DNA from: Pseudomonadales bacterium
GTDB taxonomy: Bacteria; Pseudomonadota; Gammaproteobacteria; Pseudomonadales; Ketobacteraceae
DNA: 37,382 nucleotides
Direction: 5' to 3'
NCBI GenBank assembly: GCA_022361455.1
Contig: JAKSAW010000687.1
Coordinates: 1-37,382 of the forward strand
In this document: positions 1 to 9,559 of the stretch, one piece after another
Layout: every line of letters begins with the position of its first letter
Numbering within the stretch: position 1 is the stretch's first letter
Position numbers and translations under genes: made by a program
Notes under the pieces: model-generated
Told to the model about the DNA's origin: nothing
What the model saw: only the letters and a program-made list of their open reading frames with translations
Database searches by the model: none

Positions 1-327
1 CAATCTTCAAGTGGTAGAACGATTAAAGCTGATGAGATCGAGTTGCTGGTTCGAGCTTTGTCGATGGGTAAGTTACATCACGCCATGATGGGTACAGCAG
101 CCGTGGCCATAGGAACTGCCGCCGCGATTCCTGGTACTTTGGTTAATTTGGCCGCGGGGAGTGGGCAGGGTGGTCAAGTGACTTTTGGTCATCCATCAGG
201 AACCTTAAAAGTGGGAGCCCATGTTGTTCAGCAAGCAGGGGAGTGGCGTGTTGCGAAAGCAATCATGAGTCGCAGTGCCCGTGTTTTGATGGATGGCGTT
301 GTATGCATACCAGATTCAGCGATATAA
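1..327 (+). CDS. prpF: 2-methylaconitate cis-trans isomerase PrpF, C-terminal end (5' truncated by window)
   Basis: The frame is open from base 1, so the gene begins before the window and only about 108 C-terminal residues are present. The conserved PrpF tail is recognisable: a GKLHHAMMGTAAVAIG stretch, then PGTLVNLAA, FGHPSGTLKVGA and KAIMSRSARVLMDG. PrpF isomerises 2-methylaconitate made by AcnD so that it can enter the 2-methylcitrate cycle for propionyl-CoA disposal in the cytoplasm. By family knowledge acnD and prpC should lie upstream, outside the window. The TTG at 43 is internal and not a start. The gene ends 43 bp from the convergent selO stop. Confidence 0.9.
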   Translation, partial: QSSSGRTIKADEIELLVRALSMGKLHHAMMGTAAVAIGTAAAIPGTLVNLAAGSGQGGQVTFGHPSGTLKVGAHVVQQAGEWRVAKAIMSRSARVLMDGVVCIPDSAI

Positions 328-378
328 AGACGCACAATCAAAAAGACGCCAAACTATAAAGACACAGACATTAAGACG
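325..378. repeat. Four short direct repeats (AAAGACG-like) between convergent genes
   Basis: Copies of AAGAC, mostly preceded by A or TA and followed by G or A, occur with their G residues at 329, 345, 361 and 375, giving spacings of 16, 16 and 14 bp. They span the end of prpF and the last codons of selO. No function is known. This could be chance in a short A-rich spacer. Confidence 0.3.
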
Positions 379-2074
379 AACAACTGTAATGTGATACGCC
401 GCCTGCTTTAAAGAATTCTTGTGGACGCAATTGGTAGTATTTATTTTCCACTTCTGATGATTGTTCATCGTAAGGCTTAGTCAATACATCCTGTAATTCA
501 TGAATCAGCGTAAAGTCACCTTTTGCTGCTTGTTCGTAGGCTGGAACGACAAGCCATTCTCGCCAACTATATTTTGGATTAACTTGCTTCATCTGTTTCG
601 ATAGTGCATCAATATCCTGCGTTTCATTGATGACTTCTCTCCACTTTTGTAGCCACTGACTCCATTGAGTTTTCAATGTTCCGGATGCGGGTTGGTAGAA
701 ACTTTTTTCAAGGAAATAGACGTCGCTTGGGATGTTTGATAGTTCGCGAAAGAACATAGTGTAATCCACAGAGGTTTTCACCATTAAGCCCAATAGTTCA
801 TTGGTGAGTTCGGCATTAAAGGTTTTCATGCCTAGTTTCTCTGCCCACATATGTTCTATTTTTTCTTGAATTACTGAGGAGAAACCTTTGCGAATTTCCT
901 CGAGTTTTTCTAGAGCTTCAGGATTCGATGCAAGTAGGGGTTTTAAGGCGACACAAAACATATTGAAGTTCGCTTCGGCAGCGACAGGTTGGTTGAAGAA
1001 AGAAAAATGCTTTCCTCCTCCAGTCCATGGTTGATAGAGCGGATCGAAGAGCTCGCAAAATCCGAAAGGGCCATAGTCCAAGGTAAATCCGCCGCCAGCA
1101 CAATTATCACTATTAAAATTACCTTGGCAGTAACCCACACGAATCCAATCAGTAACCAAAGATGTTAGCCGGTCGCGAAATTTTTCAGCCAGTACCACCA
1201 TCTTTGTTTCGGTTGATAAAATCTCACTGATCTCGCCCTTGTATTCACGGTCAATCAAATGCAAGGCAATCATCTCTAGTTCTTTTAGCGCATCAGCATG
1301 CTCGACATTGCGCACTCGCCGGCCAAAGAGTTCTAGCTGACCGACGCGCAAAAACGACGGGGCTACACGCGTTGAAATAGCAACGGGATTAGAAACCACG
1401 ATGTCAGGATCGGTATAAGATGATCCTTCTGAGTACCAGGGGCGGTTTACAGTCTCCGTTTGTGAAACATAAAGGCACAATGATCGAGTGGTTGGAATTC
1501 CCAGTGCATGCATATGCTCTTGGGCTAGGAATTCACGAATACTAGAACGTAATACAGCTCTACCATCTGCTCCGCGACAGTAAGGTGTGCGACCACCACC
1601 TTTCAACTGCATCTCCCAGCGTTGGCCATTAATGACAGCCTCTAGGACAGAAACGGCACGGCCATCACCATATCCATTACCTGTGTGAAAAGGACATTGC
1701 TGGGTATATTCGGTACCGTAAATAGAAAGTGCATAACCGGTTGCCCATCCCATTTTTCGCATAGGCTCTGGGACATGGGAAACGTCACCAGAGAATAATA
1801 GGCGGAAGTCGTCGGAATGGGCGAGGCTATCGTCTAGCCCTAAGTCTCTGAACAAACTTTGGCTATGAGCCGCATATATTGAGTCAGCAATGGGCGTTGG
1901 TTTTACATTGACGAAGTGCCCAGAAAAAACTTGCCGCGGTCTGTAATCCTCTCCAGTTTCTGTCGATAGAGGGTCGCAGTTAAGAGTGTTCACCAGCGAA
2001 TAATCAGCTAGCTCAGCTAGATCATCCAGTGTCGTTATCTTTGTAGATGCTTTTCCAAACTGCTGGTTATCCAT
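371..2074 (-). CDS. selO: Protein adenylyltransferase SelO (YdiU family), long form
   Basis: SelO is a pseudokinase-fold enzyme that transfers AMP from ATP to Ser/Thr/Tyr residues of target proteins and is linked to redox homeostasis. Visible motifs: GYGDGRA at about residues 135-140, [10 protein letters not shown] with the nucleotide-contacting Lys158, a [13 protein letters not shown] segment, and GNFNSDNC plus LDYGPFGF, which hold the metal-binding Asn and Asp. The protein ends in SCSS; the redox-active position that is selenocysteine in vertebrate SelO is Cys here. At 567 aa it is longer than the E. coli protein (about 478 aa); the extra length is partly an N-terminal extension. The ATG at 2074 has an AAAGAG sequence just upstream. 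It is a single-gene unit convergent with prpF. Confidence 0.93.
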   Translation of the reverse strand: MDNQQFGKASTKITTLDDLAELADYSLVNTLNCDPLSTETGEDYRPRQVFSGHFVNVKPTPIADSIYAAHSQSLFRDLGLDDSLAHSDDFRLLFSGDVSHVPEPMRKMGWATGYALSIYGTEYTQQCPFHTGNGYGDGRAVSVLEAVINGQRWEMQLKGGGRTPYCRGADGRAVLRSSIREFLAQEHMHALGIPTTRSLCLYVSQTETVNRPWYSEGSSYTDPDIVVSNPVAISTRVAPSFLRVGQLELFGRRVRNVEHADALKELEMIALHLIDREYKGEISEILSTETKMVVLAEKFRDRLTSLVTDWIRVGYCQGNFNSDNCAGGGFTLDYGPFGFCELFDPLYQPWTGGGKHFSFFNQPVAAEANFNMFCVALKPLLASNPEALEKLEEIRKGFSSVIQEKIEHMWAEKLGMKTFNAELTNELLGLMVKTSVDYTMFFRELSNIPSDVYFLEKSFYQPASGTLKTQWSQWLQKWREVINETQDIDALSKQMKQVNPKYSWREWLVVPAYEQAAKGDFTLIHELQDVLTKPYDEQSSEVENKYYQLRPQEFFKAGGVSHYSCSS

Positions 2075-2309
2075 GCTCTTTACCAGACCGACTTTCTAAT
2101 AATTACTGTGGTTATGTGTGGAGTTATAACATAATCGTTTCACTGCTTCACTCGGCTACCTAGACTAGAGTAACTGATCAACCCTGGAGACCTTTTATTC
2201 ATCACTTTGGCAGGCGAAACCATAGTTTATGAGGGCGCGCGCCAGATTTGCTTCTATGCCCATGTTGCTAGGTGTTGAAATCACAGCTTTAATCAAGTTC
2301 ATATGGTGA

Positions 2310-2322
2310 TGAATATGTTTCA
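2310..2322. promoter_or_regulatory. MetR-type operator upstream of the split metH
   Basis: TGAATATGTTTCA is an exact match to the TGAA-N5-TTCA palindrome bound by the LysR-type regulator MetR, which activates metE/metH in response to homocysteine. It lies 24-36 bp upstream of a TATAAT box, abutting the -35 region, a plausible place for an activator. It sits in the 354-bp gap between selO and metH. metR itself is not in the window. Confidence 0.6.
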
Positions 2323-2345
2323 AAGAAACGGCTGCTGTGTTCAGT

Positions 2346-2351
2346 TATAAT
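2346..2351 (+). promoter_or_regulatory. Predicted -10 box of the metH promoter
   Basis: A perfect TATAAT lies 78 bp upstream of the first metH start. The hexamer 17 bp upstream (2323-2328, AAGAAA) is a poor -35 match, which fits a promoter that depends on an activator bound at the adjacent MetR-like palindrome. Transcription would be expected to start near 2358. Confidence 0.5.
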
Positions 2352-2361
2352 TCGCCATCTT

Positions 2362-2397
2362 ATTGCCGGGAGACTGTTTCTGCTCTCTCGCAGCAAT
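2362..2397 (+). other. Hairpin in the metH leader
   Basis: ATTGC (2362-2366) pairs with GCAAT (2393-2397) and GGGAGA (2368-2373) pairs with TCTCTC (2384-2389) with one G-U, leaving a 10-nt loop. C2367 can pair with G2390, leaving CA bulged. The hairpin would sit at the very 5' end of the transcript predicted from the TATAAT box, about 30 nt before the start codon. There is no T-run after it, so it is not a simple terminator. It could protect mRNA or be part of a regulatory leader; I do not recognise the SAH or cobalamin riboswitch consensus. Confidence 0.45.
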
Positions 2398-2428
2398 CTA
2401 ACTAAATCAATTAGTAAAAGGTAGTAGA

Positions 2429-3454
2429 ATGTCACGGGACGTCTCGCAACAACTCAATGAAATCCTCTCAAAGCGTATCATGATGCTTGATGGAGCCATG
2501 GGTACCATGATTCAACGCCACAAGCTCGAGGAAGAGGATTTTCGTGGCGACCATTATCCAGATCACTCTCACCCTTTAAAGGGGAATAATGATCTTTTGT
2601 CGATCACTCGACCTCAGATAATTGAAGACATACATGGCGCTTACTTTGAAGTGGGATCAGATTTCGCTACCACTAACTCCTTTAATGGCACGACCATTGC
2701 GCAAGCTGACTATGCAATGGAAGAGCACGTTCACGATATCAATTTTTATGCTGCTCAATGCGCGCGCAGTGCTGCTGATAAATGGACGGAAAAAACGCCT
2801 GATAAACCGCGCTTTGTCATTGGTGCCTTGGGCCCGACGAACCGTACGGCCTCAATATCGCCAGACGTTAATGATCCAGGAAAACGGTTGGTGACCTTTG
2901 ATGACTTGCGCATTGCCTATAAACAAGCGTGTCATAGTTTATTAGAGGGCGGCGCAGACATTATCATGATTGAAACCATATTCGATTGTCTGAATGCGAA
3001 GGCAGCACTGTTTGCCGTTGACGAAGTTAAAGAAGAGCTTGGCAGGTCTTTTCCTGTGATGGTTTCAGGTACCATCACTGATGCCAGTGGCAGAACTTTA
3101 TCAGGTCAAACGGTAGAAGCTTTTTGGGTGTCTATGACCCATGGGCATTTGCTTAGCATTGGCTTAAACTGTGCGACCGGTGCGAATGATATGGCACCCT
3201 ACATCAAGAGATTGGACAAAATTGCAACGGATTTAATTTCTGCACATCCAAATGCTGGTTTACCGAATGAATTTGGTGAATATGATCAAACGCCTGAAGA
3301 AATGGCTAAAGAAGTCGAGACATTAGTGGCCGGCGGCCATGTTAATATTCTGGGTGGCTGTTGTGGTAGCACGCCTGAGCATATTGCTGCGCTTGCTCAA
3401 TTAGCTGCCAAATATCCACCTCGTCAACGCAAAGATTCTCAACAAGTAGCCTAA
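2429..3454 (+). CDS. metH: Methionine synthase, homocysteine-binding (N-terminal) subunit of a split MetH
   Basis: This 341-aa protein corresponds to the Hcy-binding TIM barrel of cobalamin-dependent methionine synthase. It starts with the family hallmark [11 protein letters not shown] and carries the three zinc-binding cysteines: Cys248 in GLNCATG and Cys311-Cys312 in [11 protein letters not shown], nearly the same numbering as E. coli MetH. The zinc activates homocysteine thiolate for methylation by methylcobalamin. The protein ends exactly where the linker to the folate domain lies in the one-piece enzyme, and the second half starts 2 bp after the stop. An AAGG sequence precedes the ATG. 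The short spacing implies co-translation and a two-chain enzyme. Confidence 0.93.
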   Translation: MSRDVSQQLNEILSKRIMMLDGAMGTMIQRHKLEEEDFRGDHYPDHSHPLKGNNDLLSITRPQIIEDIHGAYFEVGSDFATTNSFNGTTIAQADYAMEEHVHDINFYAAQCARSAADKWTEKTPDKPRFVIGALGPTNRTASISPDVNDPGKRLVTFDDLRIAYKQACHSLLEGGADIIMIETIFDCLNAKAALFAVDEVKEELGRSFPVMVSGTITDASGRTLSGQTVEAFWVSMTHGHLLSIGLNCATGANDMAPYIKRLDKIATDLISAHPNAGLPNEFGEYDQTPEEMAKEVETLVAGGHVNILGGCCGSTPEHIAALAQLAAKYPPRQRKDSQQVA

Positions 3455-3456
3455 TC

Positions 3457-6141
3457 ATGACCAAACAAATTCCAGATATGATTTTAAGCGGCTTAGAGCC
3501 GCTTGTTGTAAATGAAACCACTGGTTTCGTTAATGTGGGTGAGCGAGCGAACGTTACCGGTTCACGTAAGTTTGCACGTCTCATCGGTGAAGAAAGCTAT
3601 GAAGAAGCCGTGGATGTTGCCAGGGTTCAGGTTGAAGACGGCGCTCAAATCATTGATATCAATATGGACGATGCGATGCTTGATGGTGTTGCTGCTATGC
3701 GACGCTATCTGAATCTTTTAGCGTCTGAACCAGATATCGCGCGCGTTCCATTTATGATTGACTCGTCAAAGTTTGAGATCATTGAAGCGGGCTTGCAATG
3801 TGTTCAAGGTAAAGCCATCGTTAACTCGATTTCTTTGAAAGAAGGCGAAGAAGAATTTGTTAAGCATGCCAAAACAGTAATGCGCTATGGTGCTGCTGTG
3901 GTGGTGATGGCTTTTGACGAAAAAGGGCAGGCGGATACTTACCAGCGTCGGATTGATATCTGTAAGCGTTCATACGATACGTTAGTGGGCATAGGTTTTC
4001 CGCCTCAGGATATCGTTTTTGATCCGAATATTTTCCCAATAGCGACAGGTATTCCTGAGCACGATAACTACGCGGTTGATTTCTTTGAAGCCACAAAATG
4101 GATTAAAGAAAACTTACCGGGTGCACACGTGTCCGGTGGTGTTTCTAACGTTTCCTTCTCATTTCGAGGCAACGATGTTGTTCGCGAAGCCATGCACTCA
4201 GTGTTCTTATATCATGCCATAAAAAATGGCATGGATATGGGCATCGTAAATGCCGGCATGCTGACAGTTTATGATGATATTCCTAAGGATTTATTAGAGT
4301 GCGTCGAAGACGTTGTCTTAAACCGACGTGAGGATGCCGCTGAGCGATTAATTGATTTTGCTGAACAAGTTAAAGATCAAGCTATCGGTGCGAAAGAAAC
4401 TGACAAACTGAAGTGGCGTGAAGGCGAGCTTCAAGAACGAATTACCCATGCTTTGGTTAAAGGTATCACGGAGTTTATTGAAGAGGATGTAGAAGAGGCA
4501 CGTCAGCAAGCTGAAAAGCCATTACATGTTATTGAAGGGCCGCTGATGACGGGGATGAACGTAGTCGGTGACCTATTTGGTGACGGTAAAATGTTTTTGC
4601 CGCAAGTGGTAAAAAGCGCTCGTGTTATGAAGAAGGCAGTTGCCTACTTACTTCCTTACATCGAAGAAGAAAAACGTGCCTCTGGTGATGAAGCCCAGAA
4701 TAACGGCACTATTTTGATGGCAACAGTAAAAGGCGATGTACATGACATCGGTAAAAATATCGTTGGCGTAGTATTGTCTTGTAATAACTTTGAAGTTATC
4801 GACCTTGGTGTAATGGTGCCACCTGAAAAGATCCTTGATGAGGCTCAAGCAGTTAACGCCGATATTATTGGGCTTTCTGGCTTAATAACTCCATCGTTGG
4901 ATGAAATGGTGACCGTTGCGCAAATGATGCAAGAGCGCGATATGGATGTGCCATTGCTTGTGGGTGGCGCTACCACATCCAAAGTTCATACAGCTGTTAA
5001 GATTGAGCCTGAGTATACTGGCGCGGTGGTGCATGTGTTGGATGCATCAAAATCTGTGCCTGTAGCAACTGCGCTGGTTGGTGAAAATCGATCAAACTTT
5101 GTTGCTGACGTTCGCAGCGAATATGTGGACGTTCGAGAGAAAAATGCCAAGAAGCGATCGAAGAAGACGGTGGCTTCATTAGAGCAAGCCCGCGAGAATG
5201 CCATGAAATTTGATTGGGCTTCTTATACCCCTGTGACACCCTCGCAACTTGGTGTTCAGGTTATTAAAGATTATCCTCTCGCAGAAATAGTAGAGCGCTT
5301 CGATTGGACACCTTTCTTTAAATCCTGGCAGCTCGCTGGTAAATACCCAGACATTCTCCAAGATTCAGTCGTCGGCGAAGAAGCAACAAAACTATTCGAT
5401 GAAGCGCAAGAGCAGTTGCAGCGCATTATTGAAAATAAGCTATTTCAATGTATGGCTGTTTTCGGTTTATTCCCTGCGAACGGCATTGAGAACGACAGTA
5501 CTGAACTCTACGCTGATGAGAATCGCGACACAGTGCTGGCTACGCTCCATCACCTGAGACAGCAGGCAGATAGGCCCGCAGATAAACCCTATCGCTCGTT
5601 AGCGGATTTTGTTGCCCCGAAAACGTCTGAAGTTAATGACTATATGGGTGCGTTTGCTGTGAGTTGTTTTGGGGCCGAGGCGTTGGCTGAAGAATATGAG
5701 GCCAATCATGATGACTACAATGCCATTATGATTAAAGCGTTGGCTGATCGTTTCGCGGAAGCCTTTGCTGAATTATTGCATGAAAAAATTCGCAAAGAAG
5801 CTTGGGGCTATGCAGCCACTGAGAATCTCAGCAATGAAGAACTCATTAAAGAGGCCTATCAAGGTATACGTCCAGCGCCAGGCTACCCAGCGTGTCCAGA
5901 ACACACTGAAAAAGGAACCTTATGGAAGCTGTTAAATGTTGAGGAAAATATTGGTAGTACCTTAACAGAAAGCTTTGCTATGAACCCTGCTGCATCGGTT
6001 AGTGGTTGGTATTTTGCTCATCCTGAAGCGCGTTACTTTGGTCTTGGAAAAATTGGTCAAGATCAGGTAGAAGATTACGCACAGCGAAAAGGTATGAACA
6101 AAGAATTCGCAGAGAAATGGTTACGGCCTAATCTTGCGTAA
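3457..6141 (+). CDS. metH: Methionine synthase, folate/cobalamin/activation (C-terminal) subunit of a split MetH
   Basis: The 894-aa protein contains, in order, the methyltetrahydrofolate (pterin-binding) barrel beginning [13 protein letters not shown], the helical cap, the B12 domain with GDVHDIGKN and GGATTS, and the activation domain with [15 protein letters not shown] that binds S-adenosylmethionine. His429 in GDVHDIG is the expected lower axial cobalamin ligand. It lacks the homocysteine barrel, which the preceding gene supplies. Together they convert homocysteine and 5-methyl-THF to methionine and THF in the cytoplasm. No frameshift explains the split: the first ORF has its own natural-looking end and this one its own ATG two bases later. 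A strong terminator follows. Confidence 0.95.
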   Translation: MTKQIPDMILSGLEPLVVNETTGFVNVGERANVTGSRKFARLIGEESYEEAVDVARVQVEDGAQIIDINMDDAMLDGVAAMRRYLNLLASEPDIARVPFMIDSSKFEIIEAGLQCVQGKAIVNSISLKEGEEEFVKHAKTVMRYGAAVVVMAFDEKGQADTYQRRIDICKRSYDTLVGIGFPPQDIVFDPNIFPIATGIPEHDNYAVDFFEATKWIKENLPGAHVSGGVSNVSFSFRGNDVVREAMHSVFLYHAIKNGMDMGIVNAGMLTVYDDIPKDLLECVEDVVLNRREDAAERLIDFAEQVKDQAIGAKETDKLKWREGELQERITHALVKGITEFIEEDVEEARQQAEKPLHVIEGPLMTGMNVVGDLFGDGKMFLPQVVKSARVMKKAVAYLLPYIEEEKRASGDEAQNNGTILMATVKGDVHDIGKNIVGVVLSCNNFEVIDLGVMVPPEKILDEAQAVNADIIGLSGLITPSLDEMVTVAQMMQERDMDVPLLVGGATTSKVHTAVKIEPEYTGAVVHVLDASKSVPVATALVGENRSNFVADVRSEYVDVREKNAKKRSKKTVASLEQARENAMKFDWASYTPVTPSQLGVQVIKDYPLAEIVERFDWTPFFKSWQLAGKYPDILQDSVVGEEATKLFDEAQEQLQRIIENKLFQCMAVFGLFPANGIENDSTELYADENRDTVLATLHHLRQQADRPADKPYRSLADFVAPKTSEVNDYMGAFAVSCFGAEALAEEYEANHDDYNAIMIKALADRFAEAFAELLHEKIRKEAWGYAATENLSNEELIKEAYQGIRPAPGYPACPEHTEKGTLWKLLNVEENIGSTLTESFAMNPAASVSGWYFAHPEARYFGLGKIGQDQVEDYAQRKGMNKEFAEKWLRPNLA

Positions 6142-6183
6142 TACCGTTCCACGGTAAGTACTGAGAAACTACTCCCTCCTGCT

Positions 6184-6212
6184 AAAGAGGTGGCAAAATT
6201 TGCCACCTCTTT
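6184..6212 (+). terminator. Rho-independent terminator after metH
   Basis: A nearly uninterrupted inverted repeat, AAAGAGGTGGCAAA (6184-6197) with its exact reverse complement at 6199-6212, ends in a short T-run. A smaller hairpin, TACCGT-TCC-ACGGTA, lies just upstream at 6142-6156, immediately after the metH stop. Confidence 0.85.
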
Positions 6213-6336
6213 GCTTATAAAAACCGTCTAACGAATTAGTTAAAGCAGGTAACCTGGTTCAATTATCAGAAGTAATATCATTTCTGTTTCAGGCTCAAGC
6301 TTCGCAATAAACGGTAAGGATTAGCAAGGAGTAATT

Positions 6337-7593
6337 ATGGAGAAAGCTAAACGATTCGTTGATCCGCTGCCGCCTAGGGCTGTCACTTCTATAGACCATA
6401 AAAGCGAAACCGATCCACGCGATGTGGGTTTGACCGCTTTGGGCGTCAACGCTATATGGAAATCAGTCGAGCAATGCTATTTAAGCGGTACACACCCTGC
6501 GATTAGTGTGTGTGTTCGCCATAGAGGGCAAATTATCATTAATCGCGCCATTGGCCATACTCATGGTAATGCACCTGGAGACCCCGCTAACGCGGAAAAA
6601 CGTCAGGCCACTCCTGACTCACTTTTTAATTTGTTTTCCGCCTCGAAAGCCATTGCGGCGGTGATAATACATCATCTCGATGAACGTGGTTTAATTAACC
6701 TAGAAGATCCTTTGTGCCAATACCTCCCTGAATTTTCAGAAGGCTCTAAACAGCACATTACAATACGTCATTTATTACTGCACCAAGCTGGTATGCCCAC
6801 TATTCCTAAGGCTGCTTTAGATCTTGATAAGTTGCATACTCAAGGAGAAGTAAAAAAAGAATTAGCTAACATGCCATTAAAATGGCAAGCAGGGCGTCGC
6901 ACAGCCTATCATGCAGTGACAGCTGGCTTCTTAATGGGGGAGCTGGTTGAAGTTGCGTCCGGGCTAACTATACGTGAGTACTTAGATAGGTATTTTCTGC
7001 AACCATTGGGATTCAATACATTTAATTTTGGCGTGCCTGATGAACTCGTTGCTGATGTGGCACCCAATACGTTCACAGGAAGGCCCCTTCCTTATCCTCT
7101 CGAAAAACTAGCGCAACGAATTTTAGGGGTCTCATATCAAGAGGCCATTGATTTATCAAACGATCATCGATTTCTAACGGGTATTGTTCCTGCGGCAAAC
7201 ATTATTGGAACTGCAGAAGAAACATCGCGGTTTTACGAATTGTTATTGCGAGAGGGTACCTTAGATAATGTGCAAGTCTTAAAGCCGCATACAGTTCGCC
7301 GGGCTGTGGCGGAACAAGTTAATACTAGATTAGATAGAAGCTTGGGAATACCGATGCGCTACAGTTTAGGGTTTATGTTAGGTCGCCCTTGTTTTAGTTT
7401 GTACCAAGGGCACACTCCTAGAGCTTTTGGTCATTTAGGCTTGATCAACATTACGGGCTATGCAGATCCTGATCGAGATATTTCGGTCGCAATTCTAAAT
7501 AATGGTAAGCCAGGTCTCGCTAAAGGCTCTTTTGAGTTTCTAAAGATTATGCGTTCCATTGCGGAAAATATCCCAAGCCAAATGCACTCTTAA
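6337..7593 (+). CDS. Serine hydrolase of the beta-lactamase/EstB-like family
   Basis: A 418-aa member of the class C beta-lactamase/penicillin-binding-protein fold used by many esterases. The nucleophile motif SxxK is visible as SASK (Ser101, Lys104) and the second-motif tyrosine is probably Tyr191 in AYHAV. The third box is FGHLG rather than KTG, as in esterases of this family. No signal peptide is seen, so it is likely a cytoplasmic esterase or lipase-like enzyme of unknown substrate. AAGGAG lies ahead of the ATG. Its stop overlaps that of the convergent LysR gene through a shared TTAA. Confidence 0.85.
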   Translation: MEKAKRFVDPLPPRAVTSIDHKSETDPRDVGLTALGVNAIWKSVEQCYLSGTHPAISVCVRHRGQIIINRAIGHTHGNAPGDPANAEKRQATPDSLFNLFSASKAIAAVIIHHLDERGLINLEDPLCQYLPEFSEGSKQHITIRHLLLHQAGMPTIPKAALDLDKLHTQGEVKKELANMPLKWQAGRRTAYHAVTAGFLMGELVEVASGLTIREYLDRYFLQPLGFNTFNFGVPDELVADVAPNTFTGRPLPYPLEKLAQRILGVSYQEAIDLSNDHRFLTGIVPAANIIGTAEETSRFYELLLREGTLDNVQVLKPHTVRRAVAEQVNTRLDRSLGIPMRYSLGFMLGRPCFSLYQGHTPRAFGHLGLINITGYADPDRDISVAILNNGKPGLAKGSFEFLKIMRSIAENIPSQMHS

Positions 7594-8504
7594 TTACTTT
7601 TGCTAATGCTTAAGAAGATCTCCTTGAGCCATTGATGGCCCAGATCCTGATCCATATTTCGAGTCCAGATCATAAAATAAGGCATTGCTTGTTGTTCGAA
7701 GGGGAGTGGATACACATTGATGGGTAAGCGGTTTTTGATGTTTTCTGCAATACGCTGCGATACGACGCCCAGCGCATCTGTCTTTGCTACGATCAGCGGA
7801 ATGCTGCTACTTAATTGAACCTGACTTAGAATTTTACGTCGGCCAAAATCTTCTAGTGCGACTGTTTCCAAAAACGTTTTATCTGAAAAGCGATGTTTTA
7901 ATATAACGTGCTTTTCCGTTGCGAATTGTTCGCGGGTGATTTTACCTTGAACCCTCGGGTGATTTTTTCTGGCAATAACGACTAAGCAATCTTCATTTAA
8001 CGGCTCAATATTAAGTCGAGTATCTTCAGGCTTATGGTAGGTAAACAGAAAGTCCAACTGCCCTTGATTTAATCGGCTGATATTTTCATCGCCAACATTG
8101 GGTTCCACCTCTAGGCTAATATTTGGCCCTGCCTTCTCTAAGATCTTTAAAACCCTAGGCAATAGCGTCGCTTCGCTTTGATCATCTAACGCGATTCTAA
8201 ACGCCCTGTTACTGGTATTAGGATCAAATTGGCGCCTTTCATCTATGGTTGTTTGTATGATTCTTAAAGCATCTTGTATTGGTGGGAGTAGTTCTAAAGC
8301 GCGACTGCTGGGAGTCATTCCGTGTCTTGTCCTGATAAACAAGTCATCTTTAAAAGTGTGACGTAGCCTCGTTAGCGCATTACTCACTGCTGGTTGTGTC
8401 ATATTGAGCCGTTTCGCAGCAGCCGATAGCGAATGCTCTTCCATAATGGCACTGAAAATCACAAGCAGGTTGAGGTCGACGCTTCTTAAATGAGTATCCA
8501 TCAT
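7590..8504 (-). CDS. LysR-family transcriptional regulator
   Basis: A 304-aa LysR regulator. The N-terminal winged helix-turn-helix is clear (SAAAKRLNMTQPAVSNALTR, residues about 27-46), followed by DDLFIRTRHGMTPSS, typical of the NodD/LeuO-like branch. The rest is a periplasmic-binding-protein-like effector domain. It is divergent from a sterol-desaturase-family gene with an A+T-rich 131-bp spacer between them and convergent with the serine hydrolase. By the usual LysR pattern the divergent hydroxylase gene is the likeliest target. Effector unknown. Confidence 0.92.
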   Translation of the reverse strand: MMDTHLRSVDLNLLVIFSAIMEEHSLSAAAKRLNMTQPAVSNALTRLRHTFKDDLFIRTRHGMTPSSRALELLPPIQDALRIIQTTIDERRQFDPNTSNRAFRIALDDQSEATLLPRVLKILEKAGPNISLEVEPNVGDENISRLNQGQLDFLFTYHKPEDTRLNIEPLNEDCLVVIARKNHPRVQGKITREQFATEKHVILKHRFSDKTFLETVALEDFGRRKILSQVQLSSSIPLIVAKTDALGVVSQRIAENIKNRLPINVYPLPFEQQAMPYFMIWTRNMDQDLGHQWLKEIFLSISKSN

Positions 8505-8635
8505 TATCGGGTGTTTCCATATATATATGATAAATCTATATCTTAAATATAATATATCAATTTCAAATATGTGGCTCGCAGATGATACGCTTTAGGTATA
8601 GAAGTTACCCCTGAAACATCCAGAGGCCCTAATAA
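8505..8635. promoter_or_regulatory. A+T-rich divergent promoter/operator region between the LysR and sterol-desaturase genes
   Basis: The spacer is strongly A+T-rich from about 8520 to 8565 and contains ATATATATGATAAATC and ATATCTTAAATATAATATATC, with TGATA and TATCA as a wide inverted pair. LysR regulators bind T-N11-A dyads in such spacers, but several overlapping candidates exist and I cannot choose one. Confidence 0.35.
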
Positions 8636-9526
8636 GTGTTTGATATACAAGCTATTATGGAATCAATTTCAATCCATTCCGCTAACCAGGTTATGAGCGC
8701 ATTACTCTTCAGTTTAATGTTAGGGTTGTTGTGCTATGAGTTCTTTTCTGGGCGACTTAGTGGTGGTAGGCGCACTCTGATGGACTGGAAAATGTCGGGC
8801 ATTAGTTTTGCGATGGTAGGTTTAGTGCAGCGGCCCTTGGTATTTGGAGCCTGCTATCTATTGTTGGCTATGTTGTTACCGAATGGATTGGGTGGAGTTC
8901 GAGAATTCAGTCAAGAATATTTTTGGTGGTGCTTGTTAGGTTTTCTCGCTATTGATGAATTCTTACATGGTGGCACTCATTATTTTTCTCATATGAAATC
9001 ACCCAAAAACAAATCCCTGGCTGCTATACAGCGGTTTATCAAACGTGCCCATCGACCACATCATTTACATGGTGGAGTAGATAGCAAAGGTGAGATAAGT
9101 GCTGCTCATGCCCCAGTACAGCATTGGGCCTTTCTGTTTATATTACCCAACTACTGGTTTGGTGCGTTGGTGTTATACATGGGGTTTGTGGAAGTATTTT
9201 TTGTGGGAACTTTTATAAAAACCGCTTGGGTTTTTCATGTGCACACCAATTGGAATTATGATCTTTATTTCCTTAACCATAAAAATAAGTACGTGAGAAA
9301 AGCTATGTATGGGCTTTGCCATATTTTTACTTTTCCCACTCAACATCATCAACACCATAGCCGTAGTAAAAACTCCGCAAAGAATATGCAGAACTTTTTT
9401 GCTATTTACGATTGGTTGTTCTGGAACACGCTCGTGATCGAAAATGAACGGCCTAAAATCTACGGCTGGCGTCAAGCCCCAGCGGAATCCGAAAGCGCGT
9501 TGTTCCGTTATTTTAGTAATAAATGA
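8636..9526 (+). CDS. Sterol desaturase / fatty acid hydroxylase superfamily membrane enzyme
   Basis: A 296-aa integral membrane di-iron oxygenase. Three histidine clusters are visible: HGGTHYFSH (His111, His115, His119), HRPHH (139-143) and HHQHH near residue 240, with hydrophobic helices at about 20-38, 57-80, 95-110 and 165-195. Members hydroxylate or desaturate sterols, carotenoids or fatty acids; the substrate here cannot be told. The GTG start at 8636 is chosen because AGAGG lies about 9 bp upstream; the ATG at 8657 has no ribosome-binding site. It is divergent from the LysR gene and probably its target. Confidence 0.8.
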   Translation: MFDIQAIMESISIHSANQVMSALLFSLMLGLLCYEFFSGRLSGGRRTLMDWKMSGISFAMVGLVQRPLVFGACYLLLAMLLPNGLGGVREFSQEYFWWCLLGFLAIDEFLHGGTHYFSHMKSPKNKSLAAIQRFIKRAHRPHHLHGGVDSKGEISAAHAPVQHWAFLFILPNYWFGALVLYMGFVEVFFVGTFIKTAWVFHVHTNWNYDLYFLNHKNKYVRKAMYGLCHIFTFPTQHHQHHSRSKNSAKNMQNFFAIYDWLFWNTLVIENERPKIYGWRQAPAESESALFRYFSNK

Positions 9527-9559
9527 ATGTCATATTTAAACCAAGCGCTATAGGACAAT

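Noticed and set aside
371..400. Selenocysteine in SelO
   Set aside because: The C-terminal position is a plain cysteine codon (SCSS ending) and there is no in-frame TGA or SECIS-like context to suggest recoding.
2100..2428. SAH, SAM or cobalamin riboswitch upstream of metH
   Set aside because: These are common before metH, so I looked for their conserved cores. I could not find the B12-box or SAH-riboswitch consensus; only a simple hairpin is present.
3342..3584. Leftward 80-codon ORF across the junction of the two metH genes
   Set aside because: It lies antisense to well-supported coding sequence, shows no family resemblance and has no ribosome-binding site.
2429..6141. metH split as a sequencing frameshift
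   Set aside because: The first ORF ends at a regular TAA in the linker, and the second begins with its own ATG and a complete folate domain. No coding sequence is lost or duplicated.
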